DNA from: Nitrospira sp.
GTDB taxonomy: Bacteria > Nitrospirota > Nitrospiria > Nitrospirales > Nitrospiraceae
NCBI GenBank assembly: GCA_024760545.1
Contig: CP060501.1
Coordinates: 2,207,501-2,271,500 of the forward strand
Direction: 5' to 3'
DNA length: 64,000 nt
A program made the translations under genes and the position numbers. Position 1 is the first letter of the stretch; every line of letters starts with the position of its first letter. Shown here one piece after another: positions 1-8,625 of this stretch. The notes under the pieces are model-generated. The model saw only the letters and a program-made list of their open reading frames with translations, had not been told where the DNA came from and searched no databases.

Positions 1-2150
1 GCTTCGAGCGCTTTATCGCGGGCTTCCGCTAGTTCTCTGTTTTTCCGTTCAAGAATTTGCGCGGCTTGTGTCAGCGCGCCATCCGATACCTTCCGTTCCG
101 TGATATCGATCATCGTGCCCATCATGCGAAGGGGGCGCCCCTGCTCATCCCACTGCACCACCTTTCCGCGCATGGCAAACCATTTCCATTCACCTGAGCG
201 GTGGCGGATGCGATGCTCGACGATATAGCTGGCGGTTCTGCCCTCGAGGTGACCGTCCAGTGCCTGCTCGACCCAAGGCCGATCGTCCTCATGAACGCGG
301 CTCTTCCAATCGAAGACGTTGTTCATGGGAATGTCCTGGTCTTCAAAGCCCAGGAGACGAATCCAACTGGGACTGTAGTAGGCCTGGAGGGTCGTGAGGT
401 TCCAGTCCCACAAGCCGTCCGTAGCGACATCGAGCGTGCAACGGAGGCGCGCCTCGCTGGTTTGGAGCGCTTCTCCCGCACGCTTGATGTCGGTGATGTC
501 ACGAACGAAGGCACAGTGAAACTCCTGCCCTTCATAGGCGAGGAAACTGACGCGAAGATCGATCGGGACGAGTCGCCCATCCTTGGCCCGATGGATGGTC
601 TCGAAGGACATGGTCTTGTTTCGCCGCGTCTCCTCCCAGAAGCCCGGCCACATGGACGCCGGAAAGTCCGGATTGAGGTCATGCACCGTCATGCCGAGGA
701 GTTCGTCTCTGGAGTAGCCCACCATGAGGCTGGCAGCCTCGTTGGCGTAGAGGATCTTGGCGTGACTATCAATCCAGTAAACCGCATCCACCGCTTGATC
801 CATAGCGAAAAGGGTTTGACGTAACCGTTCCTCGGCCCGCTTGCGCTCAGTGATGACCTCGGTAGACATGATGATGCCGCCGATCTCACCGATCTCATCG
901 TGCCACGGGCGCACTTCCCATCGAAGCCAGTCCTTGCTTCCATCCTTTCTCACAAAACAGTCCTCTTCTCGTCGCTCTACAGCGCCGGCCAGACAGCGCT
1001 GATGAACGGCCTGCCAATCAGGATACTGCCGAATTTCAGGGAACACGTCGTAATGATGCCGGCCAATGAAATCCTGGTCGCCGAGATGGTAATCCTGTAC
1101 CCAACGCCTGCTGACAGCAACATACCGGAGCTGCTTGTCGAACATCGCGACGGCGGCAGGCGTGTGTTCCACAAAGGACTTGAGGAGATCACGGCTGCGC
1201 GTAAGCCGTTCCTCGGCTTGCTTGCGCTCGGTGATGTCATCGGCAATACCGGCAATCCGATAGACCCGTCCCGCCGCGTCAGGGATCGGAAACGCTCGAT
1301 CCCTGATCCATCGCACAGACCCATCGGGCCGCACGATGCGGTATTCTTCGTCATAGGTACCGGATCTCTGTCTGGTCAACGCCGCCTGAAGCACTCGGTC
1401 GCGGTCGTCCGAATGGATCGTTTCCAGCCACGATCGCGGGAACGCGTACAGACTCTCACAGGTGCGGCCCCAAATGTTTTCATAGGCGGGGCTGATATAG
1501 AGGATGCGGTTCTTTTCGGGGTCGGAGAGCCAGAACACCTCCGTGATATGTTCCGCAATCTGTCGGAAGCGCTCCTCTCTCAGACGCTGAGCCTCATCAT
1601 GCCTCCAATAGGCAATAAGGCCGGCGCACTCGACGAAGATGAAGCCGCAGTACATCAAGGCCCAAATCCAAGCATGCTCGATGGCTGCGGGATGATTGTA
1701 GATGGAGGCAGGGGCCAGCTGGCTGACCCCACCATGGTAGAGCATCACGAGTCCCGCATTGATCAAGAGGGGTGGCCACTCCTGGTATCGCGCAATAAGC
1801 ACGAGCATGGCGAACGCATCCAGATGCATCTCGAAGTAGCCGCCGGAGAAGTGCACAAGCAACGCCGATGACATGAATGCACTGAGCGACGCGAGTACCG
1901 AGCGGTGGCTGCGGGACAATGGAGCGATCGATGCCAGGAGCGTGGCGACCCCTACCAAGCCTCCCGCCAAGCTACTGAGCATGAGGCCGTGGCCCATCCA
2001 GAGTCCGAACCCCAGGAGGGCGACGGCGTGACCCCATAGGATGATCAGGAGGGTCCGGTGCCGTTGTTGCCAGACTTCCCGAGACAGAAGCCGTCCTTCA
2101 GGCAAATTTTGCCGAGCGCGTTCGAGCAAGGTGCCCACACTGGTCGTCAC
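1..2150 (-). CDS. Multi-PAS membrane sensor protein (partial, C-terminus beyond the window)
   Basis: An open minus-strand frame runs from about 2150 off the left edge, giving 716 visible residues. The N-terminal 180 residues are hydrophobic, with several membrane helices. Four PAS/PAC units follow, each closed by the typical linker: DDITERK near residue 305, then EVITERK, RDITDIK and MIDITERK. The protein probably ends in a histidine kinase or GGDEF output, but that part is outside the window. There is no ATG near the 5' end. An in-frame TGA lies upstream, and the first good start is GTG at 2150, preceded by AAAGG. The ligand is unknown. The sensor role is known for the family; the specific signal cannot be inferred. 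Confidence 0.8.
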   Translation of the reverse strand, partial: MTTSVGTLLERARQNLPEGRLLSREVWQQRHRTLLIILWGHAVALLGFGLWMGHGLMLSSLAGGLVGVATLLASIAPLSRSHRSVLASLSAFMSSALLVHFSGGYFEMHLDAFAMLVLIARYQEWPPLLINAGLVMLYHGGVSQLAPASIYNHPAAIEHAWIWALMYCGFIFVECAGLIAYWRHDEAQRLREERFRQIAEHITEVFWLSDPEKNRILYISPAYENIWGRTCESLYAFPRSWLETIHSDDRDRVLQAALTRQRSGTYDEEYRIVRPDGSVRWIRDRAFPIPDAAGRVYRIAGIADDITERKQAEERLTRSRDLLKSFVEHTPAAVAMFDKQLRYVAVSRRWVQDYHLGDQDFIGRHHYDVFPEIRQYPDWQAVHQRCLAGAVERREEDCFVRKDGSKDWLRWEVRPWHDEIGEIGGIIMSTEVITERKRAEERLRQTLFAMDQAVDAVYWIDSHAKILYANEAASLMVGYSRDELLGMTVHDLNPDFPASMWPGFWEETRRNKTMSFETIHRAKDGRLVPIDLRVSFLAYEGQEFHCAFVRDITDIKRAGEALQTSEARLRCTLDVATDGLWDWNLTTLQAYYSPSWIRLLGFEDQDIPMNNVFDWKSRVHEDDRPWVEQALDGHLEGRTASYIVEHRIRHRSGEWKWFAMRGKVVQWDEQGRPLRMMGTMIDITERKVSDGALTQAAQILERKNRELAEARDKALE

Positions 2151-2431
2151 GACGAGAACCTTTTGCGCAATATAAACAATCGCTTCCGAGACAAAGCGAG
2201 ACGTTCCCTCTCAGAGTCTTCTCGGACGACGCTGACTATTCTTGATAGGGCTAGAGGGCTCTGTCCGGGTAAGAGCGAATGGCAGGAGGATACTGAATCG
2301 CCGTCAGACAGGGCGTGGTTTGGAGAGCCATACGGCAATTTGGGGAATGGCGAAGGGGCGGGCCTGCCCACCGAGGGTCCGTCGCGGCAGCGAATCCTCG
2401 GCCACCGCCGAAGCTCCATGAATAGTGCAGG

Positions 2432-4114
2432 CTAATTGCGCGTCAGCTTCCGGTATCGGATTCGATGCGGCTGATCGGCTTCCTTGCCCAAGCGTTTTTT
2501 GCGATCGGCTTCGTATTCACTGTAGTTCCCTTCGAACCAGACGACCTTGCTGTCACCTTCAAAGGCCAGAATGTGAGTCGCGATTCGGTCGAGGAACCAA
2601 CGGTCGTGGCTGCTGATCACGGCACAGCCTGCAAAATTTTCCAGCCCTTCTTCAAGAGCCCGCAGGGTATTCACGTCGAGATCGTTGGTCGGCTCGTCGA
2701 GGATGATCAGGTTCGCCCCTTCTTTCAGCATGCGGGCCAGATGCACCCGATTGCGCTCACCGCCTGAGAGATCCTTCACCTTTTTCTGCTGATCCGTCCC
2801 GGCAAAGTTGAAGCGGGCGCAGTAGCCGCGGGCATTGACTTCGGCCTTGCCCAGCTTGATGGTATCCTGGCCGTCCGAAATGATTTCGTACACGCTCTTG
2901 TTGCCGTCCAGACTGCGGTCCTGGTCCACGTAGCCGAGTTTGACCGTCTCGCCGACCTTGATCGACCCGGCATCCGGCTTCTCCTTGCCGATGATCATCT
3001 TGAACATGGTCGTCTTGCCGGCGCCGTTCGGACCGATCACACCGACAATGCCGCCCTTCGGCAGACTGAAGTTCACACTCTCATAGAGCACATTGTCACC
3101 GAAGGCTTTGCTGATGCCGTTCGCTTCGACCACCACATCGCCTAGCCGTGGCCCCGGTGGAATGTAGATTTCCAGATCGTCCGACACCTGATCCTGTTTT
3201 TGGTTGACCAATTCTTCGTAGCGATTCAAGCGCGCCTTGCCCTTGGACTGCCGAGCCTTCGGCGACATCCTGATCCACTCCAACTCATGCTCCAGCGTCT
3301 TCTTCCTCTTCGACTCCGCTTTTTCCTCTTTTTCCAGTCGGTCCTTCTTCTGCTCCAACCAAGACGTGTAATTGCCTTGGAATGGAATCCCATGACCTCG
3401 GTCCAACTCGAGAATCCATCCGGCCACATTGTCGAGAAAGTACCGATCGTGAGTCACGGCGATGACTGTGCCTTTATATTGTTGCAGATGCTGCTCAAGC
3501 CATTGGACCGACTCGGCATCCAGATGGTTCGTCGGCTCATCGAGCAACAGAATATCCGGCTCCTGGATCATCAGGCGGCAGAGCGCAACCCGACGCTTCT
3601 CACCACCCGACAGGGTCCCTACCTTCTGATCAGCCGGTGGACAGCGCAGCGCATCCATGGCGATGTCCAGCTGGTTTTCGAGTTCCCATCCGTTGGCCGC
3701 TTCGATCTTCTCTTGCAGTTGCGCCTGCTTATCGAGCAGTTTTTCCATTTCATCAGGCCCAACCTCGCCGATCTTGTTGCTGACCGCCTCGTACTCGTGG
3801 AGCAACGCCACCAAGTCGGCCTTCCCTTCCTCGACCACTTCCTTGACCGTTTTGTTCGCATCGAGCTGGGGTTCCTGTTCAAGCAGACCCACACTGTAAC
3901 CCTTTGATCGTGTGATCTCGCCCGTGTAGTTCGGATCCACTCCCGCGATGATCTTGAGCAACGAGCTCTTGCCCGACCCGTTCAAGCCCAGTACCCCGAT
4001 CTTCGCGCCGTAGTAAAAGCCCAGGTAGATCTCCCGCAGCACCTGCCGCTTCGGCGGATAGACCTTGCCGACATTGACGAGTGAAAAAATAACCTGTTTA
4101 TCGTTTGTTGCCAT
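2432..4114 (-). CDS. ettA: Energy-dependent translational throttle protein EttA (ABC-F ATPase)
   Basis: This 560-residue soluble ABC-F protein has two ATPase domains. Walker A1 is GLNGSGKS at residues 43-50, with signature LSGGEKRR. Walker A2 is GPNGAGKT near residue 360, with signature LSGGERNR. A charged linker lies between the domains. There are no membrane segments. EttA binds the ribosomal E site and gates entry into elongation according to the ATP/ADP ratio. The length and the N-terminal sequence match the EttA subgroup rather than Uup or the antibiotic-resistance ABC-F proteins. The start is ATG at 4114, preceded by GGGGAATGT. The gene appears to be monocistronic. Confidence 0.95.
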   Translation of the reverse strand: MATNDKQVIFSLVNVGKVYPPKRQVLREIYLGFYYGAKIGVLGLNGSGKSSLLKIIAGVDPNYTGEITRSKGYSVGLLEQEPQLDANKTVKEVVEEGKADLVALLHEYEAVSNKIGEVGPDEMEKLLDKQAQLQEKIEAANGWELENQLDIAMDALRCPPADQKVGTLSGGEKRRVALCRLMIQEPDILLLDEPTNHLDAESVQWLEQHLQQYKGTVIAVTHDRYFLDNVAGWILELDRGHGIPFQGNYTSWLEQKKDRLEKEEKAESKRKKTLEHELEWIRMSPKARQSKGKARLNRYEELVNQKQDQVSDDLEIYIPPGPRLGDVVVEANGISKAFGDNVLYESVNFSLPKGGIVGVIGPNGAGKTTMFKMIIGKEKPDAGSIKVGETVKLGYVDQDRSLDGNKSVYEIISDGQDTIKLGKAEVNARGYCARFNFAGTDQQKKVKDLSGGERNRVHLARMLKEGANLIILDEPTNDLDVNTLRALEEGLENFAGCAVISSHDRWFLDRIATHILAFEGDSKVVWFEGNYSEYEADRKKRLGKEADQPHRIRYRKLTRN

Positions 4115-4191
4115 ACATTCCCCTATCTAGCTAGTAACTTACACCTGCGCTGAACTGCACATTCTCCTCAAGAAATGAGTGCAAGAGCCGC

Positions 4192-5202
4192 CTACAGCGA
4201 ATGCAGGATTGAGAGTCCTGCGTTCACCTGAACAACTAGGCCGGCCAAGCCGGCTCTGACTTCTGACTCATTACGAACTGGGCGCGCAAATGCCACACGC
4301 CCGCCCTGCATCCGGTCAGGAGTGGTAAATCGAAGATGAAATCCGAACCGATCCAGTGCCGTCACCGTAGCCTGCTGCACCTCCACATGGCCCAACGCAC
4401 GTGCCAGCAGTAATAACGTCTCCGCCTGCTCGGCATTGAGCTCGCGAATCAGATTCGAGGCTTCATCCGCAAGCGGGTCCACAGCCGCCGCTACATAGTC
4501 TGCCGGTGCCACCCAGCCCATCGACCCAAACCCTCCAACAAAGTAAATCTCCGCGATGGCCATGCGGAAGAAACCGAAATCTTGGTAGTCCACCCAGTAG
4601 GAGGCGTTGGCATGACGTTCCAAGTAGCATGCGCGAACCTCGGCGTTCTCCTCTTTCGGCACCTTGGTCACGGATCCCATCAACGTGACCCTGGCCGCCC
4701 CAAGGGGATCGATCCTGCTCTCAGGCGGAGTCACCAGTAAGCTGGCACGTGGATCGCCCAGGAGGTTCTGTGTGTGCATCGCCATCGTGCTGATCAGAAA
4801 GACCGGTTGCCCCTGTGCATCCAATCCGTAGGGCATCACCGATCCGAAGGGCCAACCTGGCTGCTTGCGCGAGAGTGTCGAGAGACTTCCTGTCTGCTGC
4901 AAGTACACAAGCGTCTTGGCCCGCTCAGCATGGGATGGTTCAGGAACATCAGGACCGTCTGAGTCCGCCCCGCTGTTATGTTGTCGTGATGAAGACATAA
5001 GATGATCGTGTGTCGGCACCCAATGAATTGCGTGACACATTACCCGGATCTGGTGAACATTTCCACTGAGAGCGAGGTCAGCGTGGAGAATTCCGTAAAG
5101 TACCGACCACACATAAACCAATAAAATGACGCTTATATGAAATGTCCCTCCTTTGTCTGTTACCCACTTCTGGACCCGATTGATCTCAAGCTTGAACAAC
5201 AC
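4192..5202 (-). CDS. HugZ-like pyridoxamine-phosphate-oxidase-fold protein with DUF2470 domain
   Basis: The 336-residue product contains a split-barrel flavin/haem-binding domain (about residues 85-240, similar to pyridoxamine 5'-phosphate oxidase) and a C-terminal DUF2470 domain (about 250-336). This arrangement is found in haem-utilisation proteins of the HugZ type. The GTG start at 5202 has a good GGAGGA ribosome site 9 bases upstream. It adds a 68-residue N-terminal extension with one hydrophobic segment (residues 23-45). A shorter form from ATG 4998 would be the canonical soluble protein but lacks a clear ribosome site. Function is inferred from family; no haem-uptake genes are adjacent. 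Confidence 0.75.
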   Translation of the reverse strand: MLFKLEINRVQKWVTDKGGTFHISVILLVYVWSVLYGILHADLALSGNVHQIRVMCHAIHWVPTHDHLMSSSRQHNSGADSDGPDVPEPSHAERAKTLVYLQQTGSLSTLSRKQPGWPFGSVMPYGLDAQGQPVFLISTMAMHTQNLLGDPRASLLVTPPESRIDPLGAARVTLMGSVTKVPKEENAEVRACYLERHANASYWVDYQDFGFFRMAIAEIYFVGGFGSMGWVAPADYVAAAVDPLADEASNLIRELNAEQAETLLLLARALGHVEVQQATVTALDRFGFHLRFTTPDRMQGGRVAFARPVRNESEVRAGLAGLVVQVNAGLSILHSL

Positions 5203-5204
5203 AT

Positions 5205-5569
5205 TCGGCTATCCTCCGTGACCCTGCTGCCTTGAGTAGTAACCCACTTTACGGTATCGTACCGCCCCAATTCCCAACTGAGGACCTCCTCGGATGCCTA
5301 CCGTCTTCCTGAGCTATTCAAGAGAAGCATTCCCATCAAGAATGGGAAAAGACGATGGTAGGTCTGGATATGGCGAAGAATGCACTCGCGAATTTGAAGT
5401 GACTCCTTCAGAAAACATTGTCCACGATTGAAAAAATTGAGAAGCTGTGGTTGGCACAGACGTTAGTTGATCTCCATTCTCCGCAGGCTCGTCGCGTGAT
5501 GACTCTGCAATTTCCAATTTTCAGCTTATAATCCCTCGCTACACGTACCTTCCACTTACGATCGGGGAC
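5205..5569. other. Intergenic region between divergent genes
   Basis: This 365-base gap separates the divergently transcribed HugZ-like gene and the flavin monooxygenase, so it should carry both promoters. A perfect 7-bp inverted repeat (TTCCCAT / ATGGGAA) occurs at 5330-5348 without a U-tract. I see no convincing gene. Confidence 0.4.
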
Positions 5570-6790
5570 GTGATGCTGGAAACCCTGTCGGTTCAGTGCT
5601 GTATTGCCGGCGGAGGGCCGGCCGGGATGATGCTGGGCCTTCTGCTGGCAAGGGCTGGTGTCTCGGTGCTGGTCCTCGAGAAGCACCCGGATTTTCTCCG
5701 TGATTTTCGCGGCGACACGTTGCATCCCTCGACGTTGGAAATCATCCATGAACTGGGGCTGCTGGACCGCTTCCTTCGATTGCCCCACCAGAAGGTGACG
5801 CGGATCAATGCGCGGTTCGGAGACCTGGAGTTCACGGTCGCGGATTTTTCTCATCTGCCGACCCAATGCCGCTATGTCGCCTTCATGCCGCAGTGGGACT
5901 TTCTCAACTTTCTCGTGGAGATGGGAAAGGGATATCCGGGATTTCGCGTCCGAATGAACGCGGAGGTGACGGACGTGATCGAGAGTGGAGGCTCGGTCGT
6001 AGGGCTTCGCGCTGAAACGGCAACAGGGCCGCTGGACGTTCATGCCGCACTCGTCGTGGGGGCCGATGGCCGGCACTCGATTGTCCGCGAGAGAGCGAAG
6101 CTTTCGGTGGAAGAATTCGGCGTGCCCATGGATGTGCTCTGGTTCCGACTCTCACGCAGTCCCGAAGACCCGGTCGATCCGATGGGCCGCTTCGACGCCG
6201 GTCGAATCTTCATCATGTTGAACCGGGGTGACTACTGGCAGTGCGGCTTTGTCATTGCGAAGGGATCACTCGGAGAGATTCGCGCACAAGGCCTCTCGCT
6301 GTTCCGCGAGAGTGTGGCGAAGCTGGCCCCGTTTGCCGCAGACCGTGTCCACGAGCTACGAGACTGGGAACCGATCAAACTGCTGACCGTCCAAGTCGAT
6401 CGGTTGCGGCAGTGGCACAAGCCTGGACTGCTCTGTATCGGAGACGCGGCCCACGCCATGTCGCCGGTCGGTGGCGTCGGAATCAATCTGGCGATCCAGG
6501 ACGCGGTGGCGTCGGCGAATCTGTTGGCGCAACCGTTGCGCGACGGGCGAGTGACCGAAGCGGACTTGGCCAAGGTGCAGGCCCGCCGTATGTGGCCCAC
6601 CCAGCTGACTCAACAGGCCCAACTTGCTATCCAGAATCGTGTCATCAGCCGTGTTTTGGATAGCAAGGTTCCGCTGTCGCCTCCTTCGGCCGTCCGGCTC
6701 CTTGCGCGGTTCCCCGTTCTACGGCGTATCCCCGCCAGATTGATTGGTCTTGGAGTCCGGCCTGAGCATGTACGGACACCGGTCGGCTGA
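5570..6790 (+). CDS. FAD-dependent monooxygenase (UbiH/PHBH-type)
   Basis: This 406-residue flavoprotein has the three hallmarks of the class A flavin monooxygenase family. They are the GGGPAG dinucleotide-binding motif at the N-terminus, a GADGRHS motif near residue 165, and the GDAAHAMSPVGG motif near residue 290 that binds the FAD ribityl and pyrophosphate. Such enzymes hydroxylate aromatic or isoprenoid-quinone substrates with NAD(P)H and O2; the substrate here cannot be told. GTG and ATG codons are adjacent at 5570/5573, with GGGGA just upstream. The gene stands alone, convergent with the hydrolase group downstream. Confidence 0.85.
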   Translation: MMLETLSVQCCIAGGGPAGMMLGLLLARAGVSVLVLEKHPDFLRDFRGDTLHPSTLEIIHELGLLDRFLRLPHQKVTRINARFGDLEFTVADFSHLPTQCRYVAFMPQWDFLNFLVEMGKGYPGFRVRMNAEVTDVIESGGSVVGLRAETATGPLDVHAALVVGADGRHSIVRERAKLSVEEFGVPMDVLWFRLSRSPEDPVDPMGRFDAGRIFIMLNRGDYWQCGFVIAKGSLGEIRAQGLSLFRESVAKLAPFAADRVHELRDWEPIKLLTVQVDRLRQWHKPGLLCIGDAAHAMSPVGGVGINLAIQDAVASANLLAQPLRDGRVTEADLAKVQARRMWPTQLTQQAQLAIQNRVISRVLDSKVPLSPPSAVRLLARFPVLRRIPARLIGLGVRPEHVRTPVG

Positions 6791-6983
6791 AACAGCCGTC
6801 AACTTTTATGCGCCATTCACGATAAAACGAGAATATCGGTAATAGCGCATATTTATGGATCATGATCCAAAGACGATATGTTCGATGCTTGGGGGGATAT
6901 CAGGGATTCAGCCTTAATGCCGAGGTGTCACGCATAGGAAGGTCTAGAGGATTTGGCGCTTAGACTGGGCGATCAAGTGTGAA

Positions 6984-7151
6984 TTAAATCCCCAACTCTT
7001 CCGACAGCCGTACTTCGGATTCGTCAAGGATCTCTTCCAGGCAGGAGAAGCAGGGGAAGGGAAAGCGATCGACCGGAATCGCACAGACTTCGCCAACCGG
7101 TGATTCGTCCAACGCCGGACCGCCGCATTCTTTGTGAATTAATACCAGCAT
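6984..7151 (-). CDS. Small conserved-looking Cys-containing protein (55 aa)
   Basis: This 55-residue acidic protein begins MLVLIHKECGG and ends in SEELGI. Its start codon overlaps the stop of the upstream hydrolase in a TGATG arrangement, which argues for translational coupling. Cysteines occur as one EC near residue 9, one in the middle and a CFSC pair. They could form a small zinc site, although the spacing is not a classic zinc ribbon. It is too short to assign to a family. Functional linkage to the two hydrolases upstream is inferred from the overlaps only. Confidence 0.6.
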   Translation of the reverse strand: MLVLIHKECGGPALDESPVGEVCAIPVDRFPFPCFSCLEEILDESEVRLSEELGI

Positions 7152-7903
7152 CAGGTTTGCCTCATGACCATCCGGCGAAACAGCTCAAGATGTTCCGGAC
7201 TACTGAGCCGATGGTCGCCCGAAATCAGCCGGAGGTCGAGCGGAAAGCTCGGATCGCGACGACGCAGTTCATCGGCAAATCGACGGGTACCTTCCGGCGG
7301 GATGACGGTGTCTTCCAGGCCGTGGAGAATCGTCGTCTTCACCTGACGGACCATGTCAAACGTCTTCGCCCACAACCGTTCGCTTTCTTCCACCCACTTC
7401 CAAGAGAGCGGCCAATCCTTATGCAACGGGTCATCATCCCACGGCATCCATCCGGCAGTATACCAGTGATCGAGCCGTTCCTTGGAGATGGTCTTGGTTC
7501 GTTCCCCCATCATATTGAACGCCGGAGCGATCAAGATCAGTTCTTCCACGAAGAGGAATTCTTGCGCAACCAGCCAAGCGATCCAACTGCCGAGCGAGTT
7601 TCCAACCAGGGTGACAGGTGGTCCGGATTTGACGGATTCCAGGATGGTCTTCCCATCGGCAATCCAATCACAGAGCGTGTAGTCCGTGAACTGACCTTCT
7701 GAATCGCCGAACCCGCGCACATCGTAACAACAGAACCCCCAGCCTCGCTCCTCGCACCATTGCGCCAACGCCTTACTCTTGTTGCCCCAGCGCTTCGAGA
7801 GAAAGCCGGTGATGAACAGGATTTGCCGGTCTGTCCCATCGGCACGATCGCCCTTGAGACGCTTGCCGTCGGTGCCGATCAGCTCGAACGGCTGCATGTT
7901 CAT
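7151..7903 (-). CDS. Alpha/beta hydrolase
   Basis: This is a 250-residue alpha/beta-hydrolase-fold protein. It has an oxyanion-side FITGFLS strand, a GNSLGS nucleophile elbow (Ser near residue 100), a late acidic residue in the LEDTVIPP segment and a catalytic His in the SGDHRLS segment. I chose the ATG at 7903 because it overlaps the stop of the preceding gene (ATGA) and starts at the natural domain boundary; a longer frame upstream lies inside that gene. Substrate unknown. It is the middle gene of a three-gene overlapping unit with an esterase and a 55-residue protein. Confidence 0.85.
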   Translation of the reverse strand: MNMQPFELIGTDGKRLKGDRADGTDRQILFITGFLSKRWGNKSKALAQWCEERGWGFCCYDVRGFGDSEGQFTDYTLCDWIADGKTILESVKSGPPVTLVGNSLGSWIAWLVAQEFLFVEELILIAPAFNMMGERTKTISKERLDHWYTAGWMPWDDDPLHKDWPLSWKWVEESERLWAKTFDMVRQVKTTILHGLEDTVIPPEGTRRFADELRRRDPSFPLDLRLISGDHRLSSPEHLELFRRMVMRQT

Positions 7904-8616
7904 GCCTTGAGCGCCTTCATGATGAATCCGCTCAATCGTCTGAGCACCGGTTCGGGAATCTCGTGCCCGCCCCGAAAGCTGTGCCACTCCACGGCAAGGC
8001 CCGATTGACTCAGCGCGTCTCGAAGACGTTCCGCCCCGATATGCGCGAGAATGTCATCCAACGTCCCATGACTTTGAAAGGCCGGCAGGCCCTTCCGTTT
8101 GGGCATGAGTGGGCTCCAGACTGACTGAGCCAGAAGGTTGCCGGACAACTGCACCAGGCCGGCAAACGGATAATCGGTATGCAAGACCGCATCGCAGGTG
8201 AGCATCGCGCCTTGTGAAAACCCGCCCACGACCGTCCTCTTGTAGTCGATCGGCAGCTGCCGCGGCAGTTCCTTGAGAAAGGCCAGCAGGCGGTCCCGTG
8301 CCAGAGCCAGACCCTGGGGAGTCTCCACGGACAGGTCACGAATCCGACCGGCGGCACGATCTTCCTGTATTTTCGCGAAGTCGACGATCCACCAGGCGCG
8401 CGAATCACCGAAGCCCATATTGAGCGAGAGAGGGGCTTCGGGAAACAGCCATCTGGTTTCTGCCGGAACATTGATGGCGTCCGCGAGCGGCACGAGGTCA
8501 TCCCCCGGTGCGCCGAAGCCATGGAGGAGCATGACAACCGGCCCGTTCCCGCCTCCGTGACCGTCCGATCCACCAAGGAGTCGGACCTTCAATCCACCCA
8601 GTAAGACTTCACGCAT
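7900..8616 (-). CDS. Phospholipase/carboxylesterase family alpha/beta hydrolase
   Basis: The 238-residue protein resembles bacterial carboxylesterases of the YpfH/lysophospholipase group. It has the HGFGAPGDD oxyanion-loop motif near residue 32, a GGFSQGA nucleophile elbow near residue 145, and Asp and His of the triad in HGTLDDI and GGHEIP near the C-terminus. It is the first gene of the overlapping hydrolase unit and starts 9 bases after the end of the giant membrane-protein gene, so all four may share a transcript. Natural substrate unknown. Confidence 0.85.
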   Translation of the reverse strand: MREVLLGGLKVRLLGGSDGHGGGNGPVVMLLHGFGAPGDDLVPLADAINVPAETRWLFPEAPLSLNMGFGDSRAWWIVDFAKIQEDRAAGRIRDLSVETPQGLALARDRLLAFLKELPRQLPIDYKRTVVGGFSQGAMLTCDAVLHTDYPFAGLVQLSGNLLAQSVWSPLMPKRKGLPAFQSHGTLDDILAHIGAERLRDALSQSGLAVEWHSFRGGHEIPEPVLRRLSGFIMKALKA

Positions 8617-8625
8617 TCGAGTCCC

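Noticed and set aside
201-1871. Two plus-strand frames of 207 and 323 codons
   Set aside because: They are antisense to four readable PAS domains in the continuous minus-strand sensor gene.
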